From positions 1 to 64,000 of the forward strand of contig JAJNNX010000021.1 of assembly GCA_023159155.1 (NCBI GenBank): 64,000 nucleotides of DNA. The letters are read 5' to 3'. A program made the position numbers and the translations under genes. Of the stretch, positions 41,436-53,376 are shown piece by piece (positions within the stretch are counted from its first letter, which is position 1; the number at the start of each line of letters is the position of its first letter). The DNA is from Ustulina deusta (Eukaryota; Ascomycota; Sordariomycetes; Xylariales; Xylariaceae). A model generated the notes under the pieces. The model was given only the letters and a program-made list of their open reading frames with translations, was not told the DNA's origin and did no database searches.

Positions 41436-41464
41436 GTGAGTGATTACTTACGTAATCCACTCAC
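41436..41464. repeat. 12-bp inverted repeat at the island edge
   Basis: GTGAGTGATTAC and its near-exact reverse complement GTAATCCACTCAC (one extra C) are separated by 4 bp, forming a possible hairpin exactly where composition changes. It could be a transposon terminus or a transcription-related hairpin. Confidence 0.7.
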
Positions 41465-42700
41465 ACTCCTTCAATATATATACTTACATGGAGACCGGCT
41501 TCTGGTTCTGCACATTGGGCTTCTTAAAGCAAGCGCGGTATCTTATATTAACCAATATTAAGACAAAGTATGACTTGTGCCCTTGCAGTTCTTGGGTTTT
41601 ATTTTGCGACGGCGCGCAGGCAGCCAAGCCGTAATTTCAGTGGCAGTGCTAGTCTACATATATGCAGTATTAGGTTTCCAGCCAATGAGACGAAGTACTA
41701 CTTGTGCCTTCGCAGTTTTTGGTTTTATTCCGTGATGGGGATGGGTCGATACCCCCGAACCTGGCTGAGCCGTAATTTCAGTGGCAGTGCTACCTAGTCT
41801 AGAGCGTTATCGGCATCCAAGTCCGTTAACCTATTTGGCCTTGGGTTTTTTCAGGCAGTATTACGTTTACAATAAGACCGAAAATAGCTATTACTTTTAC
41901 AAAAGTTTTGGGCCAAATTGGACATTCCCGCCATCCTTGCTGGGCCGAGCGGTAAATGTAGAGGCGGTGCTGTGCAAAATTGCCACCAGGTGTCGAAGTA
42001 TGCTGAAAATCGACTTTGCCGACTATGCGCTGCCTTTACGGCTAACAAGATCAATGCCTTTAGCACTTTAGCTCTTCAGGACCAACGGGTTTTCGTCGCT
42101 GGATTGAGACCGCAACTTTCGAGGCAACGCTGATGCTAGAGACAGTAACATGGTTTTTAAGTCTCATGTTCTCAACTTCTTGGGCGTAAGCAGTGTTCTG
42201 TAGCCAATGAGGCCGACCAGAACGTGTGTTTTGCAGCTCTTGGGTGGTTTCCCGTTCCTACCAGATATTCTGCGTGTACTGAACCGATATTTTCAGTTGC
42301 GGACCGCGATTCTTTCACGAAATTCTGTTATTGCTTGATTTACGTTCTTAGTACCAGAACACTATTGCACCTCATAGTCAATTAGACAAAACTAGCGGAT
42401 TGCAACCTTTACCCAGATCCCCCTATTATATGTACTAGGCAGCTGAGAGGCCACGAGTTAAGTCTACATAGCAGCAGTAGTAGTTAGGATTGCAGTATAA
42501 CGTTCTATCTATCGCACAAAATCGCAAGTATAGTTAGAGAAGGAGTGTAAAAATGCTGCTTTAAGTATCAAGTAGCCCTACAGCTCTAGTTTCGTTTTTA
42601 TCTTTATTTTTGTTAGACTATTTTTTAAGTATTTTGAGATTAAGTTTAGCAAGGGACCTAATAGTTTAAGAGTGGGCGCCCACAGTAGTTATCCGCTTCC
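41465..42700. repeat. Balanced-GC island with diverged ~130-180-bp repeats
   Basis: Non-RIP DNA between A3 and the Copia element. A module CCAATGAGRC...TGTGYYTTGCAGTTCTTGGG recurs at about 41548, 41681 and 42200, with a weaker match at about 41860. The module GAGCCGTAATTTCAGTGGCAGTGCT occurs at about 41620 and 41765, with weaker relatives at 41945 and 42285. Short overlapping frames on both strands are mutually inconsistent and I do not call a gene. It may be a decayed gene with duplicated exons, or an anciently duplicated noncoding unit. Confidence 0.55.
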
Positions 42701-42704
42701 ACAA

Positions 42705-42894
42705 GCATATAAATACATGGACTTCAACTGTTCCAGTTATGGAAATCGGGAGGCAGGTAAAGAAGATGGCTAGGTACTACGCCCCACACGTATCTACTAT
42801 ATATTATAAAGATACCACCTTATCTAACTATACTTAGACTTGTTTTTTAATACATAATACAATACTATACACTTACTATATATACTTATTTTTA
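42705..42894 (+). repeat. 5' LTR (recognisable part) of Copia H
   Basis: It aligns with 49603-49792. Up to about 42790 this copy is nearly free of RIP (for example GGGAGGCAGGTAAAGAAGATGG) while the partner reads AGGAAGCAAATAAAAAAGATAG. It ends ACTTATTTTTA where the partner ends ACTCATTTTCA. Confidence 0.75.
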
Positions 42895-45800
42895 ATTGGT
42901 TATAAACCCGGAAACTTATAACCTATAATATTTATAAATTACTTTATAATTATTTTTTATAATTAACTAACAATAATTGTTACTTTATTTATTATTATTT
43001 AAATTATTTTATAGCATTTAAACATAGCTGCTACTACTTTTATTAAGCTAGAAACTAATAGTAATACTAAAGGTAACACTCTAGTAGAAATATTATATTT
43101 TAGTAGTAGCTACCTACTTTGCTATAGATGCTTTAATATACTAACTATATAACTAACAAAATATACCGCACTTATTAAATTTAATAAATAATTTTTATTA
43201 TATTTATATTTTTAATAACTATTATTATTATTATTAATAATATTTATAGCTTATTATTAACTATTAATAAAAAACAAAATTGATCTATTTTAATGTTTGT
43301 TATATAAAAGTATAAATTATTTAGAATATTAAATAAGCTAATATTCTTTTAATAACTAGAAATTTAGCTAAAATTAGGTTAAAAAAACAATAAATAATAC
43401 TTCGGACATTTAGAACTAAGTTAAAAATTTATTTAAGTTTTAAACTAAGCTTGTTTATAAATATTTAAAAAATTACTATAAAATATAACTTTAGAACTTA
43501 ACTATTTATTTTATTAATTTACTACTAATTTTTTAATAAAAAAAACTTTTTATATTTTATATAAGAACTTAAAAACAAACAAAAAATATACTTTTTTTAT
43601 AAAAATTTTTTAAATTATAACTATTAGCTAAAAACCCCTTTTTTACTAATTATATTTCTAAATTTTTTGTTATTATTTTTATTATATAAAAGTTTTTTTT
43701 ATATTTATACTAGAAAATATTAATAAAATAAACTTGTTTAGATTTAAAGTTATTACTTAATTATTTATACTAAAATCTAAATTTAATATATTTAGTATTT
43801 TTATTTTAAAGCAACTTATATTTAAAATAATTAAAATATTATTTAACTTTAAATTTAATAATTTTATACTAAGTCTAACTTTATTAAATAATACCTTATT
43901 AGAATTTATTTTAAACAATTTATTTTATTAGCTAATATTTAAAAAATATAATAGCTATTAAAATAAGTAATAATTTTAAAGCAACTATTTTTTAAAGCAT
44001 TACTATATTTGATTTTTTAGCTAAATACTTTAAGTTTAAAAAATAAATAAAAAACTATATATATATTATAAGATATACTAGTTTTTTGCCTAAAAAATTA
44101 AAAAAAAATAAACTAATTAAAATCCCTAATATATTAATAAGCTCTAATTTATATAAAGTATAAAAAGCCTAAAAAATTGCTTAATAAAAAATTAAAAGCT
44201 ATATTTATAGCTACTATAAAAAAAATGTCCAAGAACTACTAATAAAACAATAAGTAAAGTTTAATAATAAAAACAAAAAAATTATAATAGTTAATATATA
44301 AAAGCTAATTAATAAAAAAATTAAACTAGTTAAAAGTTTAGCTTTTTAAAACTTATTATATAAATAAAAAAATATTTTACTAGCTACTAAAAGCTCGGTT
44401 TTAACTTTTGCTATAAAACTTTATAGTATTTGCTCTAATTTTAAAGATTTAAATCTAGAAAACTTTATTATTAAAGAACCTTTTTTAATAATAAAGTTTT
44501 TTTTAAGTTTAAGGAAAAACTACGCTAACTTTGTTTTTATTTTTTTTTAAACAAATTACTTTATTACTATTAGAAAACTTATAAAAAAAAAACTTATAAA
44601 AAGAATAATTTTTTAATTTATTTTAATAAAAATATAATAAAAAAAATATATAAAAAAAATCGCTAGCTAAAATACTACTAAAGCTATACTACTTATAAAT
44701 TAACAAAGAAAGAATTATAATAATAATAATAATAATAGCAATAATAATAGTAAAAATAATAATAAAAAAAAAAAAAAAAAAACCTAGCTATTTTTACTAT
44801 ACTACTACTAGCTAAAGAATTATAACTTATAGCTTTTTGGAATATTTTTATATAAACTTAAACCTGGCTTTTAACTAATAAAAAACAAAAATATTAAATA
44901 AAAAACAAAAGATATTAGATAATATAAATATAGCTGCTCTGTTTACTAATAATACTTTACTATTTTTATTACTAGGACTTTTAAACTTAATATTTCTAGC
45001 TACCTAAAATAATATAAAAAAAGTAAAAAAAATACTAAAATAAAAACTAAATATTTTTAATAAAATATTTAGTAGATTTAAGCATTAAAAAAATTAATGC
45101 TTATTAGTAATAAAAGTACTACTTATAATACTATAAAGCTTAATAGATATAGTTCTATTAGACTTTAGTTTTAAAAGAACTTTAATAAAAATAAGTTTTT
45201 TAAATATACTAAAGCTAAAAGCGGCAGAACTTATAAAACAAATTACTAATTATATTATTTTAGATAATAGTTATAGCTAAACTAATTTTAGTAATAAATT
45301 GCTATTTATAAAATTTTAATTTTATAATAAGCTGCTAATTTATAGAATTAATAGTACTATAGTTATTTTAGAATAAATAAATATTGCTAGATTTTTTACT
45401 ATTATAAATAAAAAAACTAAAATAGTTATTATTAATAATACTATTTACTGCTTTAAAATAGGCGCAAATTTAGTTTTAATATTTTAACTTATAAAGAAAA
45501 AAGCAAAGTTTTTGTTTTATTAGAATAAAGCTTAGGCGGCTATAAAAAAGCATATTTTTTTAATAGCAAAAAAGTCTAGCAGATTATATATAATTAATTA
45601 ATTAAACAAAACTACTTAAGTAGCTGCTTTTAATATTACTTTTTAAGTTTATTTAATTAATTTTATTTTAAAAATATAACATAAACAACTTAGATATACA
45701 AATAATAAAAAAATATAAAAACTAATAATAATAACAAAAAGTATTACTTTTTAAACTAAATATTATTTTTATAAAGCTTGTATTAAAAAAAAAATATAAA

Positions 45801-47229
45801 TAAAACTTTATAAAGAAAAACTTTCTAAAAGAACTTATTTTATAAAGTTCTTTTATTTTAATAAAGCTAGTATACTAAAAAATATTTTTATAAGTTATAA
45901 TAAGTTTATAGGATGAATAGCTATTTTTTATAACTTTACTGGCAGAGTTTAAGCTATTTTTTTATTAAATCTAGGTTTATAGTTTTTAAAATTTAAAAAA
46001 CTTCTATAAAAGTAGGAAAGACTTAAATAATAATGCTAATATATTAACCTAAACAAACTAAAAATATATATAAATAAAAACTTTGTTTATTATTATACTT
46101 AAAAAGATATAACTATTAAATATTCTACTATAAAGCAGTACTAATAAAATAAAAAAACAAAAAAGTTTATTTAAATATTAAAAAATATAGTATAAGCAAT
46201 ACTAGTTATAGCAAAAAAAAGTAAATTTTTACTAAACTTTTAGCCTATTTATATTTAGATAGCTACCTATATTAAAAATAAATAACGTTTTAAGAAAATA
46301 GTATTAATACTATATAAAAATTAATATAGCGAATAGCTAAACTATTATTATATAGTTATTTTTGGTACACTAGAAAACTATATATTAAATAACAAACTAA
46401 ACATACTAAAATATAAAAGTAATAAAATATATAACTATATTATTTATAGACTTGATAATTTTACTATTATAACTATTAATAATATTATTTTTATAAAAAA
46501 ATATTTTTATATATTAATAAAAAATGCTAAAAAGTTAATAAAAAAGCGCTATAGATTATTATTACTTTTTAGCAAATAAGAACAAAAGTAGGCCGCTAAA
46601 AAAATAGAAAAAATAAAAATAACTACCTAAAAAAAGAAAATAGCTTTTGATCTATTATTTATAGAACTTTTAAAATTATATATGCTAGCAGCCTATATAA
46701 AGATACCTTTATTACTTCTAGTACTTTTTAGAGATTAATAATTTTTAATATATATATTGCTAGTACTACTATACTTTAAACTAGAGAACCTAGTATAAGA
46801 AGTACTATAATTTTATTATAATTTATATTTTTAAATATAAGTTTTTAATTATTTATAGTATAGTTTGTATGTTTTATTACTTATTTTTAAAATAGCTATT
46901 GTAGTACTATTATTTATACTATTAGTAGTAAATATAGAACTAAAAAACTATAAATAAGCTAAAAAAAATATTAAATAGTTTAAATAGTATAAAACTATAG
47001 AGATAAAATATTAGTTACTTATTAATAATAGGACTTAGATATTTTATAAATTATTTGCTAGCAGAAATCTTATAACTAAAAAATAGGTTTATAAAATTAA
47101 AAAAAGCTTTAATAAAAAAGTTATAAAGTATAAAGTATAATAAGTTGTTTAAAACTTTAAGCAAATTTTTAGTAAAAATTATAATAAGATTTTTGTTTTA
47201 GTAGTAAAATTAATAAGTTATAAGGCTAT

Positions 47230-47640
47230 TTTTATAATTGCTGCAGCTCTAGATCTTAAAATTAAACAAATAGACATTAAAACTGTTTTTTTATATAAAA
47301 AAATAAAAAGAATTATTTATGTTTAATAATTACCTAAATTTAATAATAGAACTAATAAAGTTTATAAGTTAAATAAAGTATTTTATAGTTTAAAATAAGC
47401 TTTTAAAGTATAGTATTAAATATTAGCCGATTTTTTAAAAATATTAAGCTTTAAACTATTAGATTTAAACGTTGGTATATTTGCTAAAAAATATATATAT
47501 ATAGCTATTTATATTAATAATTTATTAATAGTAGGACTTTTAAAAAAAAGATTAACGAAATTAAAAAAATATTATTAAAAAGATTTAAAATGTAAGATCT
47601 AGAGCTATGCTTTTTTTATTTTAGTATAGCTATTACTTAG
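47230..47640 (+). pseudogene. Copia H reverse transcriptase remnant
   Basis: From 47261 the frame reads IKQIDIKTVFLYK, matching Copia 'I.QMDVKTAFLYG'. It continues through an ...LYGLKQA-like stretch near 47385, and near 47507-47537 reads IYINNLLIVG, from 'VYVDDLLIVG'. The catalytic DD is now NN. Further on, LELCFFYFSIAIT fits 'DLG...YLGI.IT'. Confidence 0.88.
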
Positions 47641-48009
47641 GACCAGAAGAATAAAACTATTTTTTTTAGTTAAAAAGCCTATCTAAAAAAAATAATTAGG
47701 GAACTAAGCTAGTAGAAAATATATATAATTACTATATTTATTAATATAAACAAAATTTTAGAATTAATAAACAATTATAAGGTTTTTAAAAATAATATTT
47801 AGTAGTATATAAAAACTATTAGCTGCTTAATATATATTATACTTAGTATTAAACTAAATATAATATATACTGTTTTTTATTTAAGCAAATATATAAAAAA
47901 CCTTATAATAATATATATAAAAATAGCTAGGTAAGTATTGTATTATTTATATAGTATTATTAACCTAAAACTATATTATTAAAAAGAACTATAAAATTTA
48001 ATAAAATAA

Positions 48010-48160
48010 ACTAATATTAATTAGGCTAGCTATACTTAAACTAAATATTTAATAATAAAATATATTTTTAATATAAAAAATAGCATTATTAGTTAGAGCT
48101 TTAAAAAATAATAAAGCACTGCTTTATCTTTTTGTAAGTTAAAACTAATAAAATAGATAT
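48010..48160 (+). pseudogene. Copia H RNase H remnant
   Basis: The reading A-S-Y-T-stop-TKYLIIKYIFNIKNSIIS, then SFKK and STALSFCKL, aligns with the Copia RNase H region 'DADWAGD..TRRSTSGYVF..G.ISWSSK.Q..VALSSCEAE'. RT followed by RNase H near the 3' end is the Copia order. Confidence 0.8.
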
Positions 48161-49602
48161 AAGTTATAAAAAAAGCTATATAGCTTTAATAATTATTATT
48201 TAAATTAAACGTTTTAAAAAAAGAAATAACTATTATTATTATATATAAAGATAATTAAAAGGCTATAGTTATAGCAAAAAACCTATAATTTTATAGCAAA
48301 ATAAAATATGTTTTTATATAATAAGCTTTTTATAAAAAAGCTATATAGCAAAAAAATATCGATTTTAAATAGATTTATATATTTAAATAAATAACTAATA
48401 GTTTTATTAAACTATTACTATAGGACAAATTTATTATATTTTAAAATATTTTAGGCCTTTAGCTATAAAATAAGTAAAAGAAATAGCTAAGTTTATGCTT
48501 TATAAGCTTTATAAGTTATTTACTAAAACTTTTGCTATTTTAAAACATTTTTATAAGTTTTATATAGCTAATCTAATAAAGCTTTTATTTTTTAAAGCGT
48601 TTTATTTTAAAAAATTTTAAAATTATTAATGTTTTTTTTAAACTATAACTATTTATATTTTATAAAAAGTATACTAAATATTTATATTTTATTAGATTTT
48701 TTATTTTATTATAATTTGATTAATATTATTTATAAATTAATTAATTAATATTATTAATTTTTATTTTATAAAAAACTTTTTTGTTAATACTAAAGCTTTA
48801 CTTTAAAAAATAAAAAACTATAATAAAAAAAAATATTTAAAATATTAATACTACTTATAAACTTTTATTTTTTATTTTTAATTATAATAAAATTACTAAT
48901 AAATTTTAATAAATTTTTATTAGATTTAGAAACATTAAGCTTTAAAATTAAAGATTTTTTAAAATAATTTTAAATATAACTAGAACTAACTTTTATTTTA
49001 AAGTATTTAGAACTAAAACAAAAATATAAAATAATTTTATATATATATTTTTGATTTATTTTTTTTTATAATAAATAAAATAAAGTAAACTAAACGAACT
49101 ATATATTAAATATTTAAACTAGAAACTTTTTTAATTATTTTATTAAATTTATTAATATAAATAAATATTACTTTAAAATTAAAATGTTTAGTGTTTTAAA
49201 TAAACTTATAATAAAAAATTAATAAAAAACTAAAAAATAGTATATTTTTATAATTGCTATTATTAAAGCAAAAAAATTAAAAAACAAATATATTTTAATA
49301 TAGAACTGCGATCTAGTAAAAGTTATAAGATTTAATTACTAGAACAAAATACTTTTTAGAAAATAACGTATTTTTATTAAATACCTTAAAAAGAAAAAAA
49401 ATATAAAAAAAGTATACATTTGGTATAATATAAATATAAGTTAAAGCAGCAAAAAAAAATGCTTATTAAACTTTTTACTAAAAGTATTAGAATAAATAAA
49501 GCTAAAAAATCTACTTTATTAAAAAATTAAAAATGTATGCTTTTAAAATTATGTATAACTTTAGGTATAATAAGGAACAGTTAGAAAAACAAGTTAGTAA
49601 TA

Positions 49603-49792
49603 ACTTTATATAGATATGTATAGTTCGAGTAGAAGTATAGAAATTAGGAAGCAAATAAAAAAGATAGCTAGGTATTATGCCCTATATATATTTACTATAT
49701 ATTGTAGAGGTACCACTTTATCTAACTATACTTAGACTTGTTTTTTAATACATAATATAATACTGTATACCTACTATATACACTCATTTTCA
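49603..49792 (+). repeat. 3' LTR of Copia H
   Basis: RIP-mutated partner of 42705-42894; its final 30 bases (GTATACCTACTATATACACTCATTTTCA region) are again nearly unmutated, next to the gene island. Confidence 0.75.
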
Positions 49793-49880
49793 ACTCCAGT
49801 CATCTTTTCACATCAAAAAAGAAAAAATTTAAAATAAAATAAGTCTCAATTTCCTTCCATAAATACAAATGATCTTCAAG

Positions 49881-52800
49881 TCATGAAAAATACGGGCGGT
49901 CTTCGCATCTAACTTGTTGTTGCAAAGGCCGAATACATGCCCGGCCGACAATAGATTCGTGGTGCTTGCTTAGGGTCTCCTTACGAGCAAACGACTTTCC
50001 ACAACCCCAGGTGTTCCCATTTTCCAGATAGCCATGGCAGACAAATTCCTTCATTCCTGTATGTATTTTACGGTGGCGTGTACAGTCACTGAGGCGGGTG
50101 AACTCTTTGCCGCAGGAGTCACATACGTGTGACCGCTCGGTCGCATGGGTTTGGAGATGCGACTGCAAATTGTATCGCTTCTTGTAAACCATCGGGCAGT
50201 ATGGACACCCAAACTCTGCCTGCCGTGGCTTTTTCTGCCGAGGTAATTGTTGCAGCTCAGGTTCTGACTCTGGCCCTGGCTCGGCTTGTTCCATCGCGGC
50301 GCTCGTGGCAACGGCTACTTCTACGCTCTGATCTTGGCGGTTGAGCTCCACGTCATGAGTTTGACCCCGTTCTACGTGGTTATCCATAATGCTACTCTCG
50401 ACGTCTTGATCGGCTGGAAACTCCTCGTCTTGGATTTCAGATCTGAAATGGTTTTCTTTCATATGCTTGTCGCGTTCAGCTACAGAAGCAAACCCGAGGG
50501 CATACCCCACGCACTTCTCTTCCGGGCATCGGAATGGTCGCTCATGTTTGCTAATGTGTTTCATTCGCTCGTCAATCGAAGAGAACCCCGCCGTGAAAAA
50601 TTGGCAGCTGAATCGAGGACATTTGAAGAGATTACTTCCATATCTCTCATCGACCATTTCCTGTATAGACGGATCCGTTGCACCGGATACAATACGCTCC
50701 AAGATATCTCGAACGTTGCTAACGAGGTCGACAAGGTCTAAAGCGATTTCCTCTCTCTTCATGTTCCCAAAGAACTTTAATTGTCTTCTTGTCGAGGCTA
50801 CCACTTGTTCGAGTTGATCGTAGAAGGGGAAGACCTTGAAGAACTGGAGTTTGTCACTGTGACGCTTCGCCAATATCAATGCATTACTTGGAGAAGTCCA
50901 ATGCTGGTTGATGAAGATACCCAACGATTCTGCCAGCTGATCCATAAGCTGTTCATCTTCGTCTGTTTTGAGGGTGATACCAGCTTCCACATGTCGGAGC
51001 CAGTAAATAACAGCATAGTCCATGAAGCCATACTCTCCGTTCAGGACCTGTTCCTCGGTGGGAGAATGTACACACGCAGGAAGGTTCAAATAATCAATAC
51101 AAAAGGTCGCTAGTTTGAGCTCTTCAGCTGACGCATTAACATAATGCTCTTCAAATAAGAAGCTGAGCAATTCTGAATCAGTGGATTTATTCCATGACTT
51201 GTCGGACTGAAATTTTGGACTCACAACTTAGCAGTCAAATGGACAAATTCAAGGGTACCATCTGGTCGAGTTTCCACCAATGATGCACAGAGATCTTTAG
51301 GGGATTTAAGAAAACTCTGACGTTCTAGAGCGACTGATTGCTCGTCTAGATTGATGGAATTCATTCCTTGTATCTCGTGCCACTTGAGTGATCTCTTTGC
51401 ACATACAAGCCAACCCAACAACCTCAAGGTGTCCTCCATAGCTGCTTGCGGAGCTTCTTCAGCCATTCTGATCATGATTCGGCGATACCTGCTCTAGCTT
51501 CAGCAAAGGATTCTCTTTGAAAACTTCAAACTTACGCATCATTTATCCTGCATGGAAAGACGCCTGGTTCAAGTTCTTCGTCCAATCTAGCGATCGATGT
51601 ATGACCAGATAGATTGATCCATATTAGCTTTGCAAGCAGGAAGAGTCCTTGTGTTGTTGTTAGTGATGTGTGCGAGGAAAATAAATGGTGCAAATGATGA
51701 TAACATGCCTTCTGCAGAATTTACGACTGCACTAGCAATCGCACTCGCCTTCTCTTTAGTAACCGACGGGCAATTCTCCCTCAACTTGTCGGCCTCTATT
51801 CGACTATATTCCTTGATATCGTGTTTACTGTCCTCAGCTCTGATCTTGATGCTAGCCAGTCCAACGAAGTCTTTTCGAGCAATGCCATCATCTTGACTTA
51901 TAAACAGGCACCGTAATTTTTCTGGTTCGTTGATGGGAAGGTTTTCAATTAGTTTCCTGAACCACTGCGTAATATATTTGCGCTGGTCTCGTGGACACTC
52001 GTCTAAACCATCAAGGATGATGTATGCGCTTTTGCAGTTCCCGAAGGCAAGGCTCAAGAGCTCTTCGATCAGAACTGGTGAAGTGAGCACTGGTTCACCA
52101 CTCCGGCAAGACTTCTGATAAAATGTAGGTAATAATCCACTCTCCTGTTTCAGGAATTGCGTAAGTAGACTCCGACCAAGTGCGACGAAGTTATCTCGAT
52201 CCGAGTTGTCGTGTTTGCAGTAGAAAAATAGTACCGTGGGCGCCGGATTCAACCTGCGGGCTTCCTCTACGACGAGAGAAGCGAGGATAGTTTTCCCTGT
52301 CTCACCGTCAGACCAATATGCCAAGGGGAATGAGTTTTGAGAATTTACCTGCTCCGGGAATACCGTTGAGCCAGAGTAATGGAGGGATTGTAGGAAATCG
52401 TGGGTTAAACCAATCTTGAAATAACGCAGTTTCAATGAGCCATCGTCCAGTCCCAGGATATTCTGCTCGAGCCTTGGCATGATTATCTTGGTCGACCTCG
52501 ACATTAGTTGCTCTGAGCCAGTTGTGCACATCTCGGATTCGCTGCAAATCTTGGTCATCAAGTTGACGATTCTGAATTTGCCGCGACTGCTGAATGTTTT
52601 CCTGGACCGCTTCAATCTCAGAGAGAGTGGCTTGACTCTCAATTAAGCTTCGATGTTGAGCTATATTGAGAATGATGCTGGAGAAGCGAGACTTGCATGT
52701 ATCCCATGACTCACTAAACACTTGCTGCCATTCTACGGAATAACCGTTAGACTTCTGGAGAGTACTAGAGTAGGAGAGTGTGCAACTGACGTGGTTGTTG

Positions 52801-53376
52801 AAAATACCGCAAAATGATACGCTGGAACTTGAGAACATCCTCGTAAATATTTGATAGAATTCGAACCATATGCGGCAAGGTGTGAAAGACACATTGATAC
52901 TGAAGAAGAAGAGGAAGACTCTCTCCCATATTCTCATATGCGTTCAAAAGTTCGCAGAACGCACTGTCGACTACGCTCGTTGCCTGTGTGCAGATTTGAG
53001 CTACTGGGATATTCCCAAGCTATGAGGACGCCATACCTGTAGCAAGAACTTAACAGGTCCCTGTGAAGAGGTGAGCTCTTGCGTGATAGCATATGAATTG
53101 AGAAATACATACCCAGACAAACCCAAGAATGTCATTGTTACTGCAGAGTAAATCAACCACTTGCCCATACTGCTTCATTGCTTTCAGAAATGGTTGCAGT
53201 CGGTTCAAGTCCTGTAGTCGCCGTTGCGCATGTTGTTTAGCCTGCAATTCTCCAATACTCCTTTCAAGCTCCTCCAGAGTCGTAGCTTTAAAGTCTCCTA
53301 TCTCCCGTCTTCCCAGACCCTTTTTGAAATCTTCGAGCGCCTTCTCAAATAACGACTGTTTAATATGACCAGCCAT
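49881..53376 (-). CDS. NLR-like STAND protein: DUF7708-type N-terminus, NACHT, winged helix, C2H2 zinc fingers (8 exons)
   Basis: I join 53376-53113, 53060-53037, 52983-52791, 52732-52349, 52296-51709, 51647-51536, 51488-51225 and 51162-49881; this is 3111 nt, 1036 aa, all phases consistent. Residues 1-280 resemble fungal DUF7708-type regions (GFVW-GPVKFLLQ). The NACHT NTPase follows: Walker A GIPGAGKT at 284-291 (split by an intron), Walker B ILDGLDECP at 382-390, LFISQDD at 419-425. The winged-helix part (LLGWLVCAKRSLKWHEIQG) lies around 520-610. C2H2 fingers are at about 791-816, 822-848, 929-949, 957-977 and an atypical one at 985-1011, with an acidic Q/E/P linker between the pairs. Such proteins are signal-transducing NTPases linked to non-self or immune-like responses in fungi; zinc fingers imply nucleic-acid or protein binding. 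Intron 5 is GC-AG. Stop is 88 bp from a Copia LTR. Ligand and role unknown. Confidence 0.93.
51648..51708 (-). other. GC-AG intron 5 of the NLR gene
   Basis: The donor reads AAG|GCATGT and the acceptor CACAAG|GA, with a strong branch site CACTAAC. Splicing here gives ...AEGLFLLAKLIWINLSG, matching the family consensus (EGMFLFAKL). No GT donor in reach restores both frame and motif. The intron is 61 nt. Confidence 0.85.
52297..52348 (-). other. Intron 4 of the NLR gene, splitting the Walker A codon
   Basis: GTAAAT...GACAG, 52 nt, with TCTGACG as likely branch. It interrupts the last glycine codon of GxPGxGKT. Failure to remove it shifts the frame and abolishes the P-loop. Confidence 0.9.

Larger units (their letters stand above)
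42705..49792 (+). mobile_element. Ty1/Copia retrotransposon H, RIP-dead
   Basis: Related LTR segments lie at about 42705-42894 and 49603-49792. The sequence after the left one, TTGGTTATAAACCCGG, is a plausible primer-binding region. Inside, on the plus strand, Copia RT (47230-47640) and RNase H (48010-48160) remnants are readable; gag and integrase (about 43-47 kb) are too degraded to delimit. The element runs to within 89 bp of the stop codon of the NLR gene. LTR starts are approximate and no target duplication was confirmed. Confidence 0.8.

Noticed and set aside
41440..42133. A protein-coding gene in the GC island
   Set aside because: Overlapping frames on both strands conflict and none extends with credible splice sites; kept as a repeat-containing island.
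50051..51113. Several frames of 70-150 codons on both strands over the NLR 3' exon
   Set aside because: They are shadows of the zinc-finger exon; only the minus-strand frame with C2H2 motifs makes a protein-family match.
51221..52937. The NLR locus as a pseudogene broken by frameshifts
   Set aside because: All apparent breaks coincide with introns of 47-62 nt whose removal restores the conserved NACHT family sequence.
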